64,000 nt of DNA from Streptococcaceae bacterium (GTDB lineage Bacteria > Bacillota > Bacilli > Lactobacillales > Streptococcaceae), in contig CABIZZ010000001.1 of assembly GCA_902363395.1 (NCBI GenBank), positions 1,178,001-1,242,000 on the forward strand. Direction: 5' to 3'. The position numbers and the translations under genes were made by a program. Of the stretch, positions 9,389-19,003 are shown one piece after another (position 1 is the first letter of the stretch; the number at the start of each line of letters is the position of its first letter). The notes beneath the pieces are model-generated. The model did no database searches and had not been told where the DNA came from. It saw nothing but the letters and a program-made list of their open reading frames with translations.

Positions 9389-10257
9389 TAAGCTTCTCCA
9401 ATCAAACGGAGCAAGTATTGTCCGTATTCATTTTTCTTAAGTGGTTGCGCTAATTCATGGACTTGTTCTTTGGTGATATAGCCCATGCGATAAGCAATTT
9501 CTTCAAGGTTGGCAACTTGGACATTTTGCAAGCGTTGAACAGTCTCAATATATTGAGAAGCCTGCAAGAGACTTTCGTGAGTTCCTGTATCCAACCAAGC
9601 AAAGCCACGGCCCATGAGCTCAACAGAGAGATCTCCACGCTCCAAATAAGCCTTGTTAACATCGGTGATTTCAAGCTCGCCACGAGGACTTGGTTTGATG
9701 TTTTTGGCAATCTCTACCACATCATTGTCATAGAAGTAAAGTCCTGTCACCGCAAAGTTGGATTTTGGATGTTCTGGTTTTTCTTCGATAGAGATGGCAT
9801 TCATATCATCATCAAACTCTACCACACCGAAGCGTTCTGGATCTTTGACTTGGTAACCAAAGACAGTCGCCCCTTTTTCTTTTGCTTCAGCCCGTTGCAA
9901 CATCTTGGTCAAACCATTTCCGTGGAAGATATTATCTCCAAGAACGAGGGCAACATGATCGTCACCGATAAAATCTTCTCCAATGATAAAGGCTTGTGCC
10001 AAGCCGTCTGGGCTTGGTTGCTCTGCATAAGAGAGGGAAATCCCAAGTTCAGAACCATCTCCAAGAAGCTCTTCAAAACGAGGAAGATCCTGCGGAGTTG
10101 AGATAATCAAGATTTCTTTGATCCCTGCCAACATAAGAGTTGACAATGGGTAGTAAATCATTGGCTTGTCGTAAATGGGCATCAACTGTTTGGAAGCGGC
10201 ACGAGTCAAAGGATACAAACGAGTACCCGAACCACCGGCTAAAATAATACCTTTCAT
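9388..10257 (-). CDS. rmlA: Glucose-1-phosphate thymidylyltransferase
   Basis: Makes dTDP-glucose from dTTP and glucose-1-phosphate, the committed step. It is 289 aa. The nucleotidyltransferase signature [11 protein letters not shown] is at residues 8-18, followed by [27 protein letters not shown] carries the metal-binding Asp, and [20 protein letters not shown] is typical. It is first in the rmlA-rmlC pair. The AT-rich stretch just upstream (10258-10310) holds its promoter, behind the terminator of the neighbouring operon. Confidence 0.95.
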   Translation of the reverse strand: MKGIILAGGSGTRLYPLTRAASKQLMPIYDKPMIYYPLSTLMLAGIKEILIISTPQDLPRFEELLGDGSELGISLSYAEQPSPDGLAQAFIIGEDFIGDDHVALVLGDNIFHGNGLTKMLQRAEAKEKGATVFGYQVKDPERFGVVEFDDDMNAISIEEKPEHPKSNFAVTGLYFYDNDVVEIAKNIKPSPRGELEITDVNKAYLERGDLSVELMGRGFAWLDTGTHESLLQASQYIETVQRLQNVQVANLEEIAYRMGYITKEQVHELAQPLKKNEYGQYLLRLIGEA

Positions 10258-10305
10258 AATGTTAGGCCTTTCTACGTATTCATTACCCCTATTTTATCAT
10301 GTTTA

Positions 10306-10345
10306 TATAAAAAAGTCACCTTGCATTTGTGTTGCAAGGTGATGA
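10306..10345 (-). terminator. Terminator downstream of the trmK-nif3-oxidoreductase operon
   Basis: TCACCTTGCA (10316-10325) pairs with TGCAAGGTGA (10333-10342). On the minus strand the hairpin is followed by seven or more T's. It lies about 155 nt beyond the oxidoreductase stop, just ahead of the rmlA promoter. Confidence 0.75.
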
Positions 10346-10442
10346 CCGGATATGAGAGTTGTAGAATTGTTAGCATTGGTCTTACTCATAATTCAAATAT
10401 ATTACTGCTCCTTGACTGAGCCGTCTGAAAACCTTACCTTAT

Positions 10443-10520
10443 AGTAGAGCCCACTCAACCACTGCTTCTTGCTCGACAATCCAAAGACAATTGAGAGGCT
10501 AGGACTTTTGTCCCACTCTC
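10443..10520. repeat. Remnant of a common streptococcal intergenic repeat
   Basis: The segment combines TAGTAGAGCCCACTCAACCA, TTGCTCGACAATCCAAAGAC and a GACTTTTGTCCCACTCTC end. I recall these strings from repeated intergenic sequences of oral streptococci. It overlaps the 3' end of the oxidoreductase gene. The rest of 10346-10498 shows no gene. Confidence 0.3.
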
Positions 10521-11605
10521 TTCTTCACATATTGTTCAACTGGATAATCTGCTGGATCCAAGCGTAGGTTTCCTCCTGCCACTAGTTGGGCTAGGTGCCA
10601 CCCAATGAGGGGACCTGTTGTGAGGCCAGACGAACCTAAGCCACTGGCGACATAGAGGCCCGCTTGATCAGGAACAGCTCCCCAGAATGGTGAAAAGTCA
10701 CTGGTGTAGGCACGGGTCCCCACGCGCTCGCCGACAACTTCCGCTTGAGCTAGTTCTGGATAGTAAGAAAGAGCTTCTGTTTCCATCTGATTCAGCAAAG
10801 TCTGATCCACCGTCAGCTCAAATCCCATCTCGTTTTCATGGGTGGCTCCCATACTGATCTTTCCCTGCTGGAAGGGAATGATATCCAGCTCTCCTTCCGG
10901 CATGACCACAGGATAATCAGCAGTATCTAAGTCTAGCTGATAATCCCGCAACTGTCCTTTTTGTGGACGGACATCAACTTGGTAGCCAAGTGGTTCGAGT
11001 ACCTGCACCAACCAGGCTCCTGTTGCCAGGATGACTTGGTCATAGCTTTCACCAGCAATCTGATAGCCCTCACTTGAGACTGAGAGGGTAACCTCTTCCT
11101 GGACCACTCTTGCCCCACTGGCTTTAAGAAGGGTATCCGTCAGAAGAGCTCCTTCTACATGGGCTCCACCGGATGCATAAAGGAGCTTCTCAAAGCCTTG
11201 TAGATCAGGAAATTGCTGGGCTACTTCTTCCTTAGTCAAAATCGCCAAGTCTCCAATCAAGGGAGATTCCTCCCGACGGCTCAGCGCCAATTGATAGAGT
11301 TCGTTTAATTTTTCCTCATTTTTCTTGAGGAGATAGACGCCAGTCTGCTGGTAAAAATCTGTTTTAATTCCGTCCTTGGCCAAATCTTCTACTAATTCTT
11401 GGTAAAAGTCTGCTCCCAGACGAGCTAGGCGATACCAGGCCTTATTCCGCCGTTTAGAAAACCAAGGGCTAATAATGCCAGCAGCCGCCTTAGTTGCTTG
11501 GCCGACTCCATGGTCATAGACGGTCACATCCACTTGTGCTTCTTTGGATAAATAATAGGCTGCAGTGGATCCCACGATCCCTGCACCAATAATGGCAACT
11601 TTCAT
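10499..11605 (-). CDS. FAD-dependent amine/D-amino-acid oxidoreductase (DAO family)
   Basis: A 368-aa DAO-superfamily flavoprotein. It has the N-terminal dinucleotide motif IGAGIVGSTAAYYL and a conserved GIISPW segment after it. The C-terminal FAD-binding end reads ASGLGSSGLTTGPLIGWHLAQL. The substrate is not deducible; relatives include D-amino-acid dehydrogenase and glycine oxidase. Two adjacent ATGs are possible; the second is preferred because GGGG is only 2 nt from the first. It is last in an operon with trmK and a Nif3-like gene (6 to 9 bp gap). The 3' end overlaps an old repeat remnant. Confidence 0.82.
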   Translation of the reverse strand: MKVAIIGAGIVGSTAAYYLSKEAQVDVTVYDHGVGQATKAAAGIISPWFSKRRNKAWYRLARLGADFYQELVEDLAKDGIKTDFYQQTGVYLLKKNEEKLNELYQLALSRREESPLIGDLAILTKEEVAQQFPDLQGFEKLLYASGGAHVEGALLTDTLLKASGARVVQEEVTLSVSSEGYQIAGESYDQVILATGAWLVQVLEPLGYQVDVRPQKGQLRDYQLDLDTADYPVVMPEGELDIIPFQQGKISMGATHENEMGFELTVDQTLLNQMETEALSYYPELAQAEVVGERVGTRAYTSDFSPFWGAVPDQAGLYVASGLGSSGLTTGPLIGWHLAQLVAGGNLRLDPADYPVEQYVKKRVGQKS

Positions 11606-11614
11606 CATGACCCC

Positions 11615-12412
11615 TTAGATATGGTAAAAAGGATTGGTGCTGGCTTGACTGCCAATCACTTCAAGCTCCCAGGCTTCCTCAGCCTTCCACTGATTGAGCT
11701 TTTCTACTAATTTTGACACAAAAAGAACTTCGATATGGTGTCCTGGATCCAAGGCCAAGAGGCCATCGCTCAGCATGTCTTGAGCCGTGTGGTAGTAGAT
11801 ATCTCCTGTGATATAGACCTCAGCCCCTTTAGCGAGAGCATCCTTGTAAAAGGACTGGCCACTTCCTCCACAGATGGCGACGCGCGCAACAACCCGATCC
11901 AAATCAGTCTGGTCATAACTGGCCAAGCGCAAAGCATCTAGTCCAAAAGTTTCTTTGACCTTTTCAGCCAACTGACCAAAGGTTTGGGCGGACACCTGAC
12001 CGATCCGGCCGATTCCGAGTCCTTCCCCTGTCATGCTGAGGGGCTCTGTATCTTCAATGTCCAAGAGCTGGCAGAACCAATCGTTGAGCCCATCTGGGAC
12101 AATGTCAATATTGGTATGGCTGACATAGACTGCGATATCATGCTTGATCAGGTCAATATAGATCTGATTTTGAGCCCGATCGGCTACCAAATCCTTGATG
12201 GGACGGAAAATAGGCGCGTGCTTGACGATGATCAAGTCCACCCCATGAGCGATAGCTTCCGTCACCGTCTGCTCCCGAATATCTAAGGCTACCATAACCT
12301 TCTTGATGTCTTTTTGCAGAGTACCAACTTGTAGGCCACGGACATCTCCCTCCATGGATAGTTCCTGAGGACAGTAGGCTTCATAGCGTTTGATAACTTC
12401 ACTTGCTAACAT
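11615..12412 (-). CDS. Nif3-like dinuclear metal protein (YqfO family)
   Basis: A 265-aa Nif3/DUF34 protein. Metal-ligand motifs are visible: VKHAPIFRP (His in the first half), [10 protein letters not shown], and near the end [19 protein letters not shown] lies between. Members form toroidal hexamers; the biochemical role is unsettled (GTP cyclohydrolase-like activity has been suggested for some). It lacks the extra PII-like insert of the Bacillus YqfO. It follows trmK with a 14-bp overlap, an arrangement conserved in many Firmicutes. RBS AGGAGG. Confidence 0.9.
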   Translation of the reverse strand: MLASEVIKRYEAYCPQELSMEGDVRGLQVGTLQKDIKKVMVALDIREQTVTEAIAHGVDLIIVKHAPIFRPIKDLVADRAQNQIYIDLIKHDIAVYVSHTNIDIVPDGLNDWFCQLLDIEDTEPLSMTGEGLGIGRIGQVSAQTFGQLAEKVKETFGLDALRLASYDQTDLDRVVARVAICGGSGQSFYKDALAKGAEVYITGDIYYHTAQDMLSDGLLALDPGHHIEVLFVSKLVEKLNQWKAEEAWELEVIGSQASTNPFYHI

Positions 12413-13088
12413 GTAGAACCTCCTTGATTTGTGAGATGCGCTCTTCTAACGATGCTCTGGCAGATTGATTCTCAACTGGAACCTGCTCCAAGGCAAAGGC
12501 TAATTTCTCTACTTCCTTGGACCACTTTTGGACAAAGGCTGGAGCTTGTTCCCGCATCAAATAGGGACCAAAACGCAGTTCCTTGGCTGTCAACTCTTGA
12601 GAACCCTGTTCCACCACGAGGATCTCATAGAACTTCTCATTTTCTACCAAGATCGCTTCATCAACAATGTGGAAATCATGGTCGACTAACCAAGCCCGCA
12701 GTTCATCTTCACGATTATTGGGCTGTAGGACCAAGCGAGAGACATTGGCTAATTTCTCAAGACCTGCGGCTAGGATGTCTGCAATCAAGCGTCCTCCCAT
12801 ACCAGCAATGGTGATACAGGAAATGCCGTCTGCTGGTTCAAAGGCAGCCAAACCATTGGCCAGGCGGACCTCAATCTTGTCCTCTAAACCATTATCGGCG
12901 ACATTTTGGAGGGCAGATTGATAAGGCCCTTCTACCACTTCACCAGCAATAGCAGCCTCAATCTTGCCTTCTTGTAAGAGGGCGATTGGCAGATAAGCAT
13001 GGTCACTCCCCACGTCCAACAGACGAGCTCCAGCTGGGACGAAGCTAGCCACCAAGTCCAATCGATTTGATAATTTTGTAAATTCCAT
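12399..13088 (-). CDS. trmK: tRNA (adenine(22)-N(1))-methyltransferase
   Basis: SAM-dependent methylation of A22 in the tRNA D-arm. The 229-aa protein has the Rossmann motif [16 protein letters not shown] (about 19-34). A conserved [15 protein letters not shown] block and the TrmK-type [16 protein letters not shown] follow. The C-terminal part is helical and coiled-coil-like. First gene of the operon with nif3-like and the oxidoreductase. Upstream, an extended -10 (TGGTATACT on the minus strand, about 13121-13129) is a plausible promoter. The Shine-Dalgarno is weak. Confidence 0.92.
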   Translation of the reverse strand: MEFTKLSNRLDLVASFVPAGARLLDVGSDHAYLPIALLQEGKIEAAIAGEVVEGPYQSALQNVADNGLEDKIEVRLANGLAAFEPADGISCITIAGMGGRLIADILAAGLEKLANVSRLVLQPNNREDELRAWLVDHDFHIVDEAILVENEKFYEILVVEQGSQELTAKELRFGPYLMREQAPAFVQKWSKEVEKLAFALEQVPVENQSARASLEERISQIKEVLHVSK

Positions 13089-13142
13089 GTGCTACTTTCT
13101 ATACTTTTATTCCACCCTTTAGTATACCATGTTTGCACCATT

Positions 13143-13165
13143 AAAAAAAGGCGCAACGGCGCCTT
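13143..13165 (-). terminator. Terminator after the GST gene
   Basis: AAGGCGC (13148-13154) and GCGCCTT (13159-13165) form a GC-rich stem; on the minus strand seven T's follow. It separates repeat copy C from trmK. Confidence 0.75.
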
Positions 13166-13190
13166 GTCTATTATGGAAAGGTATTACTTT

Positions 13191-13326
13191 AGACTTTCCT
13201 TAGGTGAGTCCGGACGTCAGCGAACTTCTTCAAAGTTCCATGACTAAGTTTTGAGTCTAATGTCTCAAAACTTCTGGGCACATGAAACTTATACGTTTCA
13301 TGTGCTATACTCACGGCGGAAACTCT
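13191..13326 (+). repeat. Cloverleaf repeat, copy C
   Basis: The termini AGACTTTCC and GGAAACTCT pair with one mismatch. Hairpin 1 is 13216-13244. Hairpin 2 is 13247-13272 (AGTTTTGAG/CTCAAAACT). Hairpin 3 is 13278-13305 (GCACATGAAAC/GTTTCATGTGC). It lies between the GST and trmK genes. Confidence 0.9.
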
Positions 13327-13358
13327 CGCTATCATCCTCAACAAGCCGATATTAGACT

Positions 13359-14147
13359 TTAGTTAATTTCCTTATAGTCTACTTCCAAGCCACGTTTCAC
13401 AGCTGGGCGATTGGCAATTTTCTCTGTCCAAGCTTGCAAATGCTTGTATTCCTTCACATCTAAGAAAATTCCTGCACGGTCCCAGACCTTGTCTTGGGCT
13501 AGACGACCATACCAAGACCAGATGGCAATATCTGCAATGGTGTAGTCATCCCCTGCGATATAAGGTTTAGTGGCAAGCTCCTTGTCCAGTAAGTCCAATT
13601 GACGTTTGGCTTCCATGGCAAAGCGGTTGATAGCATACTCGATTTTCTCCGGCGCATAGTGGAAGAAATGACCAAAGCCTCCCCCTAAAAATGGTGCCGC
13701 ACCAGTCTGCCAGAAGAGCCAGTTGAGCACTTCTGTCCGCTTAGCAGGATCTGTCGGGATTAATTGGCCAAATTTCTCTCCTAGATACAAGAGAATATTA
13801 GCTGATTCAAAGACCCGAATCGCTTCCTCTCCTGATTGATCCAACATAGCTGGAATTTTCGAGTTTGGATTGATGGCTACAAAGTCACTGCCAAACTGAT
13901 CTCCCTCGCCAATCTCGATGCGATAAGCATCATAACCAGCTTCCACTCCAAGCTCTTTCAATTCTTCCAGCATAATGGTCACCTTAATCCCATTTGGTGT
14001 TGGAAGGGTATAGAGTTGGAAAGGCTGATCACCTTTTGGAAGAGTCTGTTCAAAGCGGGCACCTGCTGTTGGTTGGTTCAAGCCACCCCAGGCTCCTCCC
14101 ATTTGGCTCGGTGCTTCCCATACTTCTGGTAATTGATAATCTGACAT
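13359..14147 (-). CDS. Glutathione S-transferase family protein, YghU-like
   Basis: A 262-aa nu-class GST-like protein. The N-terminal extension (MSDYQLPEVW) precedes a thioredoxin fold whose key loop reads YTLPTPNGIKVTIMLEEL; the TPNG segment is the glutathione-disulfide site of YghU/YfcG enzymes. NPNSKIPAMLD (cis-Pro) and the C-terminal helical domain with YTIADIAIWSWYGRL follow. E. coli YghU reduces disulfides with glutathione; a similar role here is inferred. Streptococci that import or make glutathione often carry it. Single-gene unit with RBS AAAGGAG. Confidence 0.88.
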   Translation of the reverse strand: MSDYQLPEVWEAPSQMGGAWGGLNQPTAGARFEQTLPKGDQPFQLYTLPTPNGIKVTIMLEELKELGVEAGYDAYRIEIGEGDQFGSDFVAINPNSKIPAMLDQSGEEAIRVFESANILLYLGEKFGQLIPTDPAKRTEVLNWLFWQTGAAPFLGGGFGHFFHYAPEKIEYAINRFAMEAKRQLDLLDKELATKPYIAGDDYTIADIAIWSWYGRLAQDKVWDRAGIFLDVKEYKHLQAWTEKIANRPAVKRGLEVDYKEIN

Positions 14148-14286
14148 CTCTTTTCTCCTTTGTCTATGTTACTACTAGCATATCAAATCCAGACGCTACT
14201 TTCAAAAATCTGCTACGCTGACTTTACTTGACTTTTCTTGGCAAAATGATAGTATAGAAAAAATACATTTTTGAAGGAGAAAAATC

Positions 14287-15315
14287 ATGTCCACGATCGA
14301 CTTTCATAGTTTGGCAAAGACAGAACTACACTGCCACTTAGACGGTTCCTTGTCGCTTCCGACCATTCGCCAATTAGCAGCCATGGCCAATATTGACCTT
14401 CCTGCTAGTGATGAAGAGCTCAAGCACCATGTCACTGCACCTGCCCACTGTGAGAATCTTTTGGACTATTTGGAGGCCTTTGACTACATTCGGCCGCTCC
14501 TCCAAACCAAGGAAGCCTTGAGGCTTGCCGCTTATGATGTAGCCAAGCAAGCTGCTTTGGAAAATGTCGTCTACATCGAGGTCCGCTTTGCACCAGAATT
14601 GTCTATGGACCAAGGGCTCACCGTTCCAGAAACTATCGATGCTGTCTGTGAAGGACTGCGCCAAGCCCAGGATGAATTTGGCATTGTCGCGAAAGCCCTC
14701 GTCTGTGGTATGCGCCAGTCTGATCAAGAACTCACTTCTCACATCCTGGAAGAAGCTAACCAGGTTAGCGATCAGGATTTTGTTGGCTTTGACTTCGCTG
14801 GGGATGAGCACCACTATCCACCACAAGCCATTGATGCCCTTATCCAACAGGTCAAAAGTTACAACCGGCCCATGACCCTGCACGCTGGCGAATGCCACTG
14901 CCCAGCCAACGTCGTTCAATCCATGGCCTATGGCATCAAACGAAATGGTCACGTGACCTTGCTAGCGGATGAGCCAGAACTTCTAAAAGAATTTGTGAAA
15001 AACGGGGTTACCGGCGAGCTCTGTTTGACAAGCAACCTTCAAACCAAGGCAGCTACCACTATGGAAGACTTCCCTTATCTCAAGATGAAGGAAGCTCAGG
15101 CACACATCAGTATCAATACAGATAACCGCACCGTCTCTGATACCGACCTGACCAAGGAATATGCCCTCTACCATCGCCACTTCCATACGACGCCAGCTGA
15201 CTTTTACCAGCACAATGTTGATGCCATCCAAGCTTCCTTTGCTAGTGATGAGGAAAAACAAGAACTCCTGACCAAACTAGAAAAAGCTTACGCGGACTAT
15301 TTACAAATATATTAG
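14287..15315 (+). CDS. add: Adenosine deaminase
   Basis: Converts adenosine to inosine in purine salvage. It is 342 aa. Zinc ligands His15 and His17 lie in [17 protein letters not shown] supplies the third His and the catalytic Glu region, GHVTLL the catalytic His. SINTDN holds the Asp that is TDD in most family members, so the second Asp of that pair is Asn. RBS GAAGGAG sits just upstream, and ATAGTATAG-type sequence about 40 bp before the start may be the promoter. Monocistronic, ending at a bidirectional terminator. Confidence 0.93.
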   Translation: MSTIDFHSLAKTELHCHLDGSLSLPTIRQLAAMANIDLPASDEELKHHVTAPAHCENLLDYLEAFDYIRPLLQTKEALRLAAYDVAKQAALENVVYIEVRFAPELSMDQGLTVPETIDAVCEGLRQAQDEFGIVAKALVCGMRQSDQELTSHILEEANQVSDQDFVGFDFAGDEHHYPPQAIDALIQQVKSYNRPMTLHAGECHCPANVVQSMAYGIKRNGHVTLLADEPELLKEFVKNGVTGELCLTSNLQTKAATTMEDFPYLKMKEAQAHISINTDNRTVSDTDLTKEYALYHRHFHTTPADFYQHNVDAIQASFASDEEKQELLTKLEKAYADYLQIY

Positions 15316-15335
15316 CTTACATTTGATTCGAAAGA

Positions 15336-15350
15336 AGTTTGTTTACATTC
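15336..15350 (-). repeat. Solo GAATG arm, no cloverleaf
   Basis: The minus strand reads GAATGTAAACAAACT and directly follows the T run of the adjoining terminator, as in modules D and E. No cloverleaf core is attached. Confidence 0.5.
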
Positions 15351-15388
15351 AAAAACTAGCACTTTTGTAAAGTGCTAGTTTTTTTTAT
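15351..15388. terminator. Bidirectional terminator between add and the GDPD pseudogene
   Basis: AACTAGCACTT and AAGTGCTAGTT form a perfect 11-bp stem with a TTGT loop. It is A-rich on the left and T-rich on the right. Confidence 0.88.
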
Positions 15389-16571
15389 TTAGAAACTGAT
15401 TCATACAAGGCTACGTCTCTAGGCGTTAGCAAACCAGTATAAAAACCGTCTACATTTACATTGGCATACTTGGTTAAATCATCATAAGTATGAATGGTGT
15501 GAATGTAAATTCGTTTATTCAGTCGATGAACAGCATCAATAAAATCCTGATTGAAGCGAGGATCAGCAAATGAAATCGTCACTGCCTCGATTTCCTTATG
15601 TTTTGAAATAAAATCGATAACCTCTTCTGCACTATCTGGCGAAGAATACAAGGTATAGATGATATGTTGGAAAGGATAAATGGATTCGATTTCCCCGAAC
15701 ATCTCTTGATTGTAGATTTGTGGAATCACACGATCCAATAGAGACTCATCTCGATTTTTAGCTTCAGTTACAATTTGCTCGAATTGCGTGACAGTATCTT
15801 CCTTAGGGATTTCCATCGATTTGGTATCTGTGATCAATACCATATCAGAGTTAATGACCATCTGATCTAAAACATCCCCAATCAGCATGGTCGTAAAGCG
15901 ACTTGGTGTCTCTGGAGAACCATAGGCTTTGAAGTTTTTCCACTCCTCTGATGAAAGAGCAACACCATCTTTATTCCCAAATTGATGCCAGTCATGGACA
16001 GCCGCCAATTTACGATCGCTAGTTAAATAGAAATCCATTTCAAACAAGCGATGCCCTAGACCATAATTCTGTTGCAAAGCTTCAAGGGAGTTGGTATAAA
16101 AAGTATTGTATTCTTTCTCACGTATGGTACCACCTGCATGGGCAACCAATCTTGGCGAATCCTTTAACCAATTCTTTTTCTTGTTCTCCGTATAGTGAAC
16201 AAATCCGAAGGTATTTGAAAGCTTCCCGTTAGTAAGCACTTCTAGACTTTCTTTATCCACATACTGAGAAGACAATAATTTGGCTTCTTGCTGAGTCGAA
16301 ATAAGGTAATGGTTCTTATCAAATTGCTTTTTCTCTTTATTCCATTTAATTGTAATGGTGACATTGGATTGTTTCTTTTCAAAACCATCCGATGTTTTTT
16401 TTAGCCTGCTTGGACCAAAGATTCTTCAACTGGATACAAACCAGACGAAATAATGCTCAGCTTGCTAATATACAAACCAAGAAAACCAAGAATGACTACT
16501 GTTCCTAATACAAATAAGGCTGAATAGATCCGTTTGTGCGATCTATTTTCCTTTCTATCTCCCCTTCTCAT
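15385..16571 (-). pseudogene. Membrane-anchored glycerophosphodiester phosphodiesterase, frameshifted
   Basis: The intact 3' frame (TTG at 16275 to 15385, 296 aa) encodes a GDPD-type TIM barrel: VAHAGGT in place of the usual HRG, NSLEAL, FEMDF and VHDWHQF carry the metal and acid-base positions. The true start appears to be ATG 16569-16571. It gives a basic N-terminus and a membrane span (ALFVLGTVVILGFLGLYI), then stops at TAA (about 16401) beside an A8 tract. Restoring one base before the A tract (GGCT to GGCTT) joins the two frames smoothly, giving about 395 aa. The gene is therefore broken by a one-base deletion, or the sequence has an error there. If whole, it would be a surface-facing enzyme acting on teichoic-acid or lipid head groups. 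Confidence 0.7.
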
Positions 16572-16592
16572 CTCTAAACCGAATCTCCTCTA

Positions 16593-17279
16593 TTAATCTT
16601 TCCACAAATCCATTGCCTGTAAGAAATCATCTGAAACTGTAACATTTTCAGGCTGAAGGGCTTCCCGTTCTTGTTGTTTGATTTTTAATTGTGTCAAACT
16701 GGTAATGCCCTCCCGTCGCCAATTGCGCAGGATGGCCTGGATGTATTTCCAGTGAGGCTTGCCGTTAAAGACAGCTTCTCTCAAGGCAGCCTTTACAATA
16801 TCAGGGTCTGTTTGATCCTGCTTGACTGTCTGCGTCAAATCTTCGATTTCAAATGGCGTCAATAAACGTCCCAACTCCTGCTCAAAGGTTTTGACCAAAT
16901 CAGCCAGTTCATTTTCCGCTTGCTTGTCTTGCCCACGCTGTGCGGTATCTGTCCTACTTTGAAGCAAGTCATCCAAGCGTTCGAGGGCAATGGTCGCATC
17001 AAAAAGAACTTCAATCTCCCCATCTAGCTCAATGGTCCGATATTGGAGCAAACCTTGGTTGGTCAGGCGAGACATGGACTGGTTAACTTCTGCGACAGAC
17101 TTACCAATCGCATCTGCAATTTGATTAGGTGTGAGGCTGGATTGGTTGGTCGTGTTTTGCAAATAAAAGAACTGCCAAACCAGAAAATCCTCTGCATCTT
17201 TAAATAAATGGTGATAATGGAAAAGTAAGGCACTTGGTAAAACCAAATTGCCCGACTTAAATGCTTGTGAATATGTCAT
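16593..17279 (-). CDS. DnaD-like replication protein
   Basis: A 228-aa protein with an N-terminal winged-helix oligomerisation domain (LVLPSALLFHYHHLF, LTPNQIADAIGKSVAEVNQSMSRL). After a charged linker comes the C-terminal DnaB_2/DnaD domain (about 130-205), with the DNA-binding YIQAILRNW motif and GITSL. DnaD proteins help load the replicative helicase during initiation and restart. RBS GGGG. It lies 9 bp downstream of metA, so it is probably co-transcribed. Other streptococcal dnaD genes sit beside nth, which is not seen here. Confidence 0.85.
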   Translation of the reverse strand: MTYSQAFKSGNLVLPSALLFHYHHLFKDAEDFLVWQFFYLQNTTNQSSLTPNQIADAIGKSVAEVNQSMSRLTNQGLLQYRTIELDGEIEVLFDATIALERLDDLLQSRTDTAQRGQDKQAENELADLVKTFEQELGRLLTPFEIEDLTQTVKQDQTDPDIVKAALREAVFNGKPHWKYIQAILRNWRREGITSLTQLKIKQQEREALQPENVTVSDDFLQAMDLWKD

Positions 17280-17288
17280 ACTACCCCT

Positions 17289-18233
17289 TTATAGGTAACC
17301 ATAAAATGAAATATCTTTTTCTAACTCCTCCAAACGATAAGGAGTCTCTTGGTAAACTGCATAATTGATCCAATTACTAAAGAAGTTGGCTGCCGCTAAG
17401 TTCCACCGCATCCGTGGGTCCCGACTACTGTCATCCTGATCGTAATAATTCTTTGGAAGATCTGGATTCAAGCCCGCTTTGACATCCCGTTGGTATTCCT
17501 TGGCCAAGGTATCACGGTCATACTCCAAATGGCCAAAACTATAGACCTCCCGAAGGTCTGGACTGGCCAGGATGGATAGTCCTACTTCACCCCCCTGAGC
17601 CAGGACTTGCAAGTTACTCTTCTCTAGCACTTCCTTGAGGGGGACATCTGTATATCGTGAGTGAGGGGCCAAAAAAGCATCGTCAAAACCACGCATCAAA
17701 CGGTTCTGTGGATTCATGACAGTTTGCTCATAGATGCCAGATAGCTTGTCGCACAGAGCTACTTTTTCAATACCATAGCGGTAATAGAGACCAGCTTGGG
17801 CACCCCAACAAAGATGGAGGGTTGAAAAGACATGGCGTTTAGACCAAGCAAAGACCTTTGTTAACTCCTCCCAGTAATCCACTTCCTCAAAAGCTAATTT
17901 CTCTACAGGAGCTCCTGTAATAATCAAGCCGTCATAATAGTTTTCTTCAATATCCTCAAAGGATTTATAGAAGACCTCCATATGCTCTGCTGCCGTCGTC
18001 TTAGACTTATGGCTAGTCATATAGAGGAAATCCACATTAATCTGCAATGGAGTATTGGCCAGGAGGCGTAGCAGTTGAGTCTCAGTTGCTTCCTTAGTCG
18101 GCATGAGATTCAAAATCAGAACATTTATAGGACGAATATCTTGGTGAGTTGCCCGAATATCATCCATGACAAAAATATTTTCTGAACGAAGAATATCAAC
18201 TGCTGGTAATTTCTTATCTAAGGTAATTGGCAT
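17289..18233 (-). CDS. metA: Homoserine O-acetyltransferase (MetA/MetAA type)
   Basis: Activates homoserine for methionine synthesis. The 314-aa protein has the nucleophile Cys142 (HLCWGAQAG), with His235 and Glu237 in FGHLEYD completing the active site. Residue 111 is Glu (TGAPVEKL). In this family Glu111 marks acetyl-CoA users and Gly111 succinyl-CoA users, so the acyl donor is most likely acetyl-CoA despite the common name succinyltransferase. A clear promoter lies close upstream with a short leader and no T-box or riboswitch. Followed by dnaD-like. Confidence 0.93.
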   Translation of the reverse strand: MPITLDKKLPAVDILRSENIFVMDDIRATHQDIRPINVLILNLMPTKEATETQLLRLLANTPLQINVDFLYMTSHKSKTTAAEHMEVFYKSFEDIEENYYDGLIITGAPVEKLAFEEVDYWEELTKVFAWSKRHVFSTLHLCWGAQAGLYYRYGIEKVALCDKLSGIYEQTVMNPQNRLMRGFDDAFLAPHSRYTDVPLKEVLEKSNLQVLAQGGEVGLSILASPDLREVYSFGHLEYDRDTLAKEYQRDVKAGLNPDLPKNYYDQDDSSRDPRMRWNLAAANFFSNWINYAVYQETPYRLEELEKDISFYGYL

Positions 18234-18266
18234 AAAAAGCTCCCATCTTACAAGTTGTTACCTCTT

Positions 18267-18295
18267 ATTATAAGACAGGAGCATATAGTTTTCAA
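18267..18295 (-). promoter_or_regulatory. metA promoter
   Basis: On the minus strand TTGAAA (18290-18295) is separated by 17 nt from TATAAT (18267-18272). The leader is about 25-30 nt. Confidence 0.75.
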
Positions 18296-18334
18296 TTATG
18301 GTTTTTCTCTATCTAGATATAGTTCTAAACTATA

Positions 18335-18847
18335 TTAGTAATGCATCAAGACCTTGTAATCGTAGTCTCCGATTGCTTCGCGGCCTTTGAGATCATCGAG
18401 TTCGATCAAGAAGGCACAACCTGCAACCACTCCACCGAGTTTTTCAATCATTTTAATGGTTGCTTTAACGGTACCACCTGTTGCCAAGAGGTCATCGACG
18501 ATGAGGACGCGTTGGCCTGGTTTGATAGCATCAGCATGCATGGTCAAGGTATCCACACCGTATTCTTTTTCGTAGTCAGCTGAGATGACTTCACGTGGCA
18601 ATTTGCCAGGTTTCCGAACAGGCGCAAAACCAATACCGAGCTCGAAAGCGACCGGACATCCAACAATGAAACCACGCGCTTCAGGTCCGACGATCATGTC
18701 GATTTTCTTATCGGTTGCGTATTGAACGATTTCACGAATCGCATAACTATAAGCATTGCCATCTGCCATCAAAGGGCTGATATCACGGAAGGTAATTCCT
18801 TCTTGTGGATAGTTCTCAATGCTTGCAATGTAATCTTTTAAATTCAT
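18335..18847 (-). CDS. apt: Adenine phosphoribosyltransferase
   Basis: Salvages adenine to AMP with PRPP. It is 170 aa, the usual length. The PRPP-binding motif [13 protein letters not shown] is near residues 115-128, and [10 protein letters not shown] forms the flexible-loop side. Its own promoter (extended -10) lies 40 nt upstream. The recJ operon terminator lies behind it, so it is a separate unit. Confidence 0.95.
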   Translation of the reverse strand: MNLKDYIASIENYPQEGITFRDISPLMADGNAYSYAIREIVQYATDKKIDMIVGPEARGFIVGCPVAFELGIGFAPVRKPGKLPREVISADYEKEYGVDTLTMHADAIKPGQRVLIVDDLLATGGTVKATIKMIEKLGGVVAGCAFLIELDDLKGREAIGDYDYKVLMHY

Positions 18848-18883
18848 GGTTAACTTTCTTTCATAAAAAAATTTTTACATTCC

Positions 18884-18892
18884 ATTATACCA
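18884..18892 (-). promoter_or_regulatory. apt promoter (extended -10)
   Basis: The minus strand reads TGGTATAAT, a perfect -10 with a TG extension. No good -35 is seen. Confidence 0.6.
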
Positions 18893-18950
18893 TGAATTCT
18901 ACTAACGTGCATCATTTTTTACTAAATCATTTTCCCACCTTTTTGCAAAG

Positions 18951-18986
18951 AAAGCAAAATCCCACATCCGCAAAAGATGTGGGATT
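18951..18986 (-). terminator. Terminator of the recJ operon
   Basis: AATCCCACATC (18958-18968) pairs with GATGTGGGATT (18976-18986). A T-rich tract follows on the minus strand. Confidence 0.8.
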
Positions 18987-19003
18987 GGATTCGAAAAAAC
19001 CTC

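Noticed and set aside
9457..10101. 214-aa plus-strand ORF opposite rmlA
   Set aside because: Shadow of rmlA: no Shine-Dalgarno, no recognisable domain, and rmlA is unambiguous.
16380..16410. Programmed ribosomal frameshift at the A8 tract of the GDPD gene
   Set aside because: The in-frame TAA starts at the first A of the run, so the ribosome would stop before the slippery stretch; a plain deletion is simpler.
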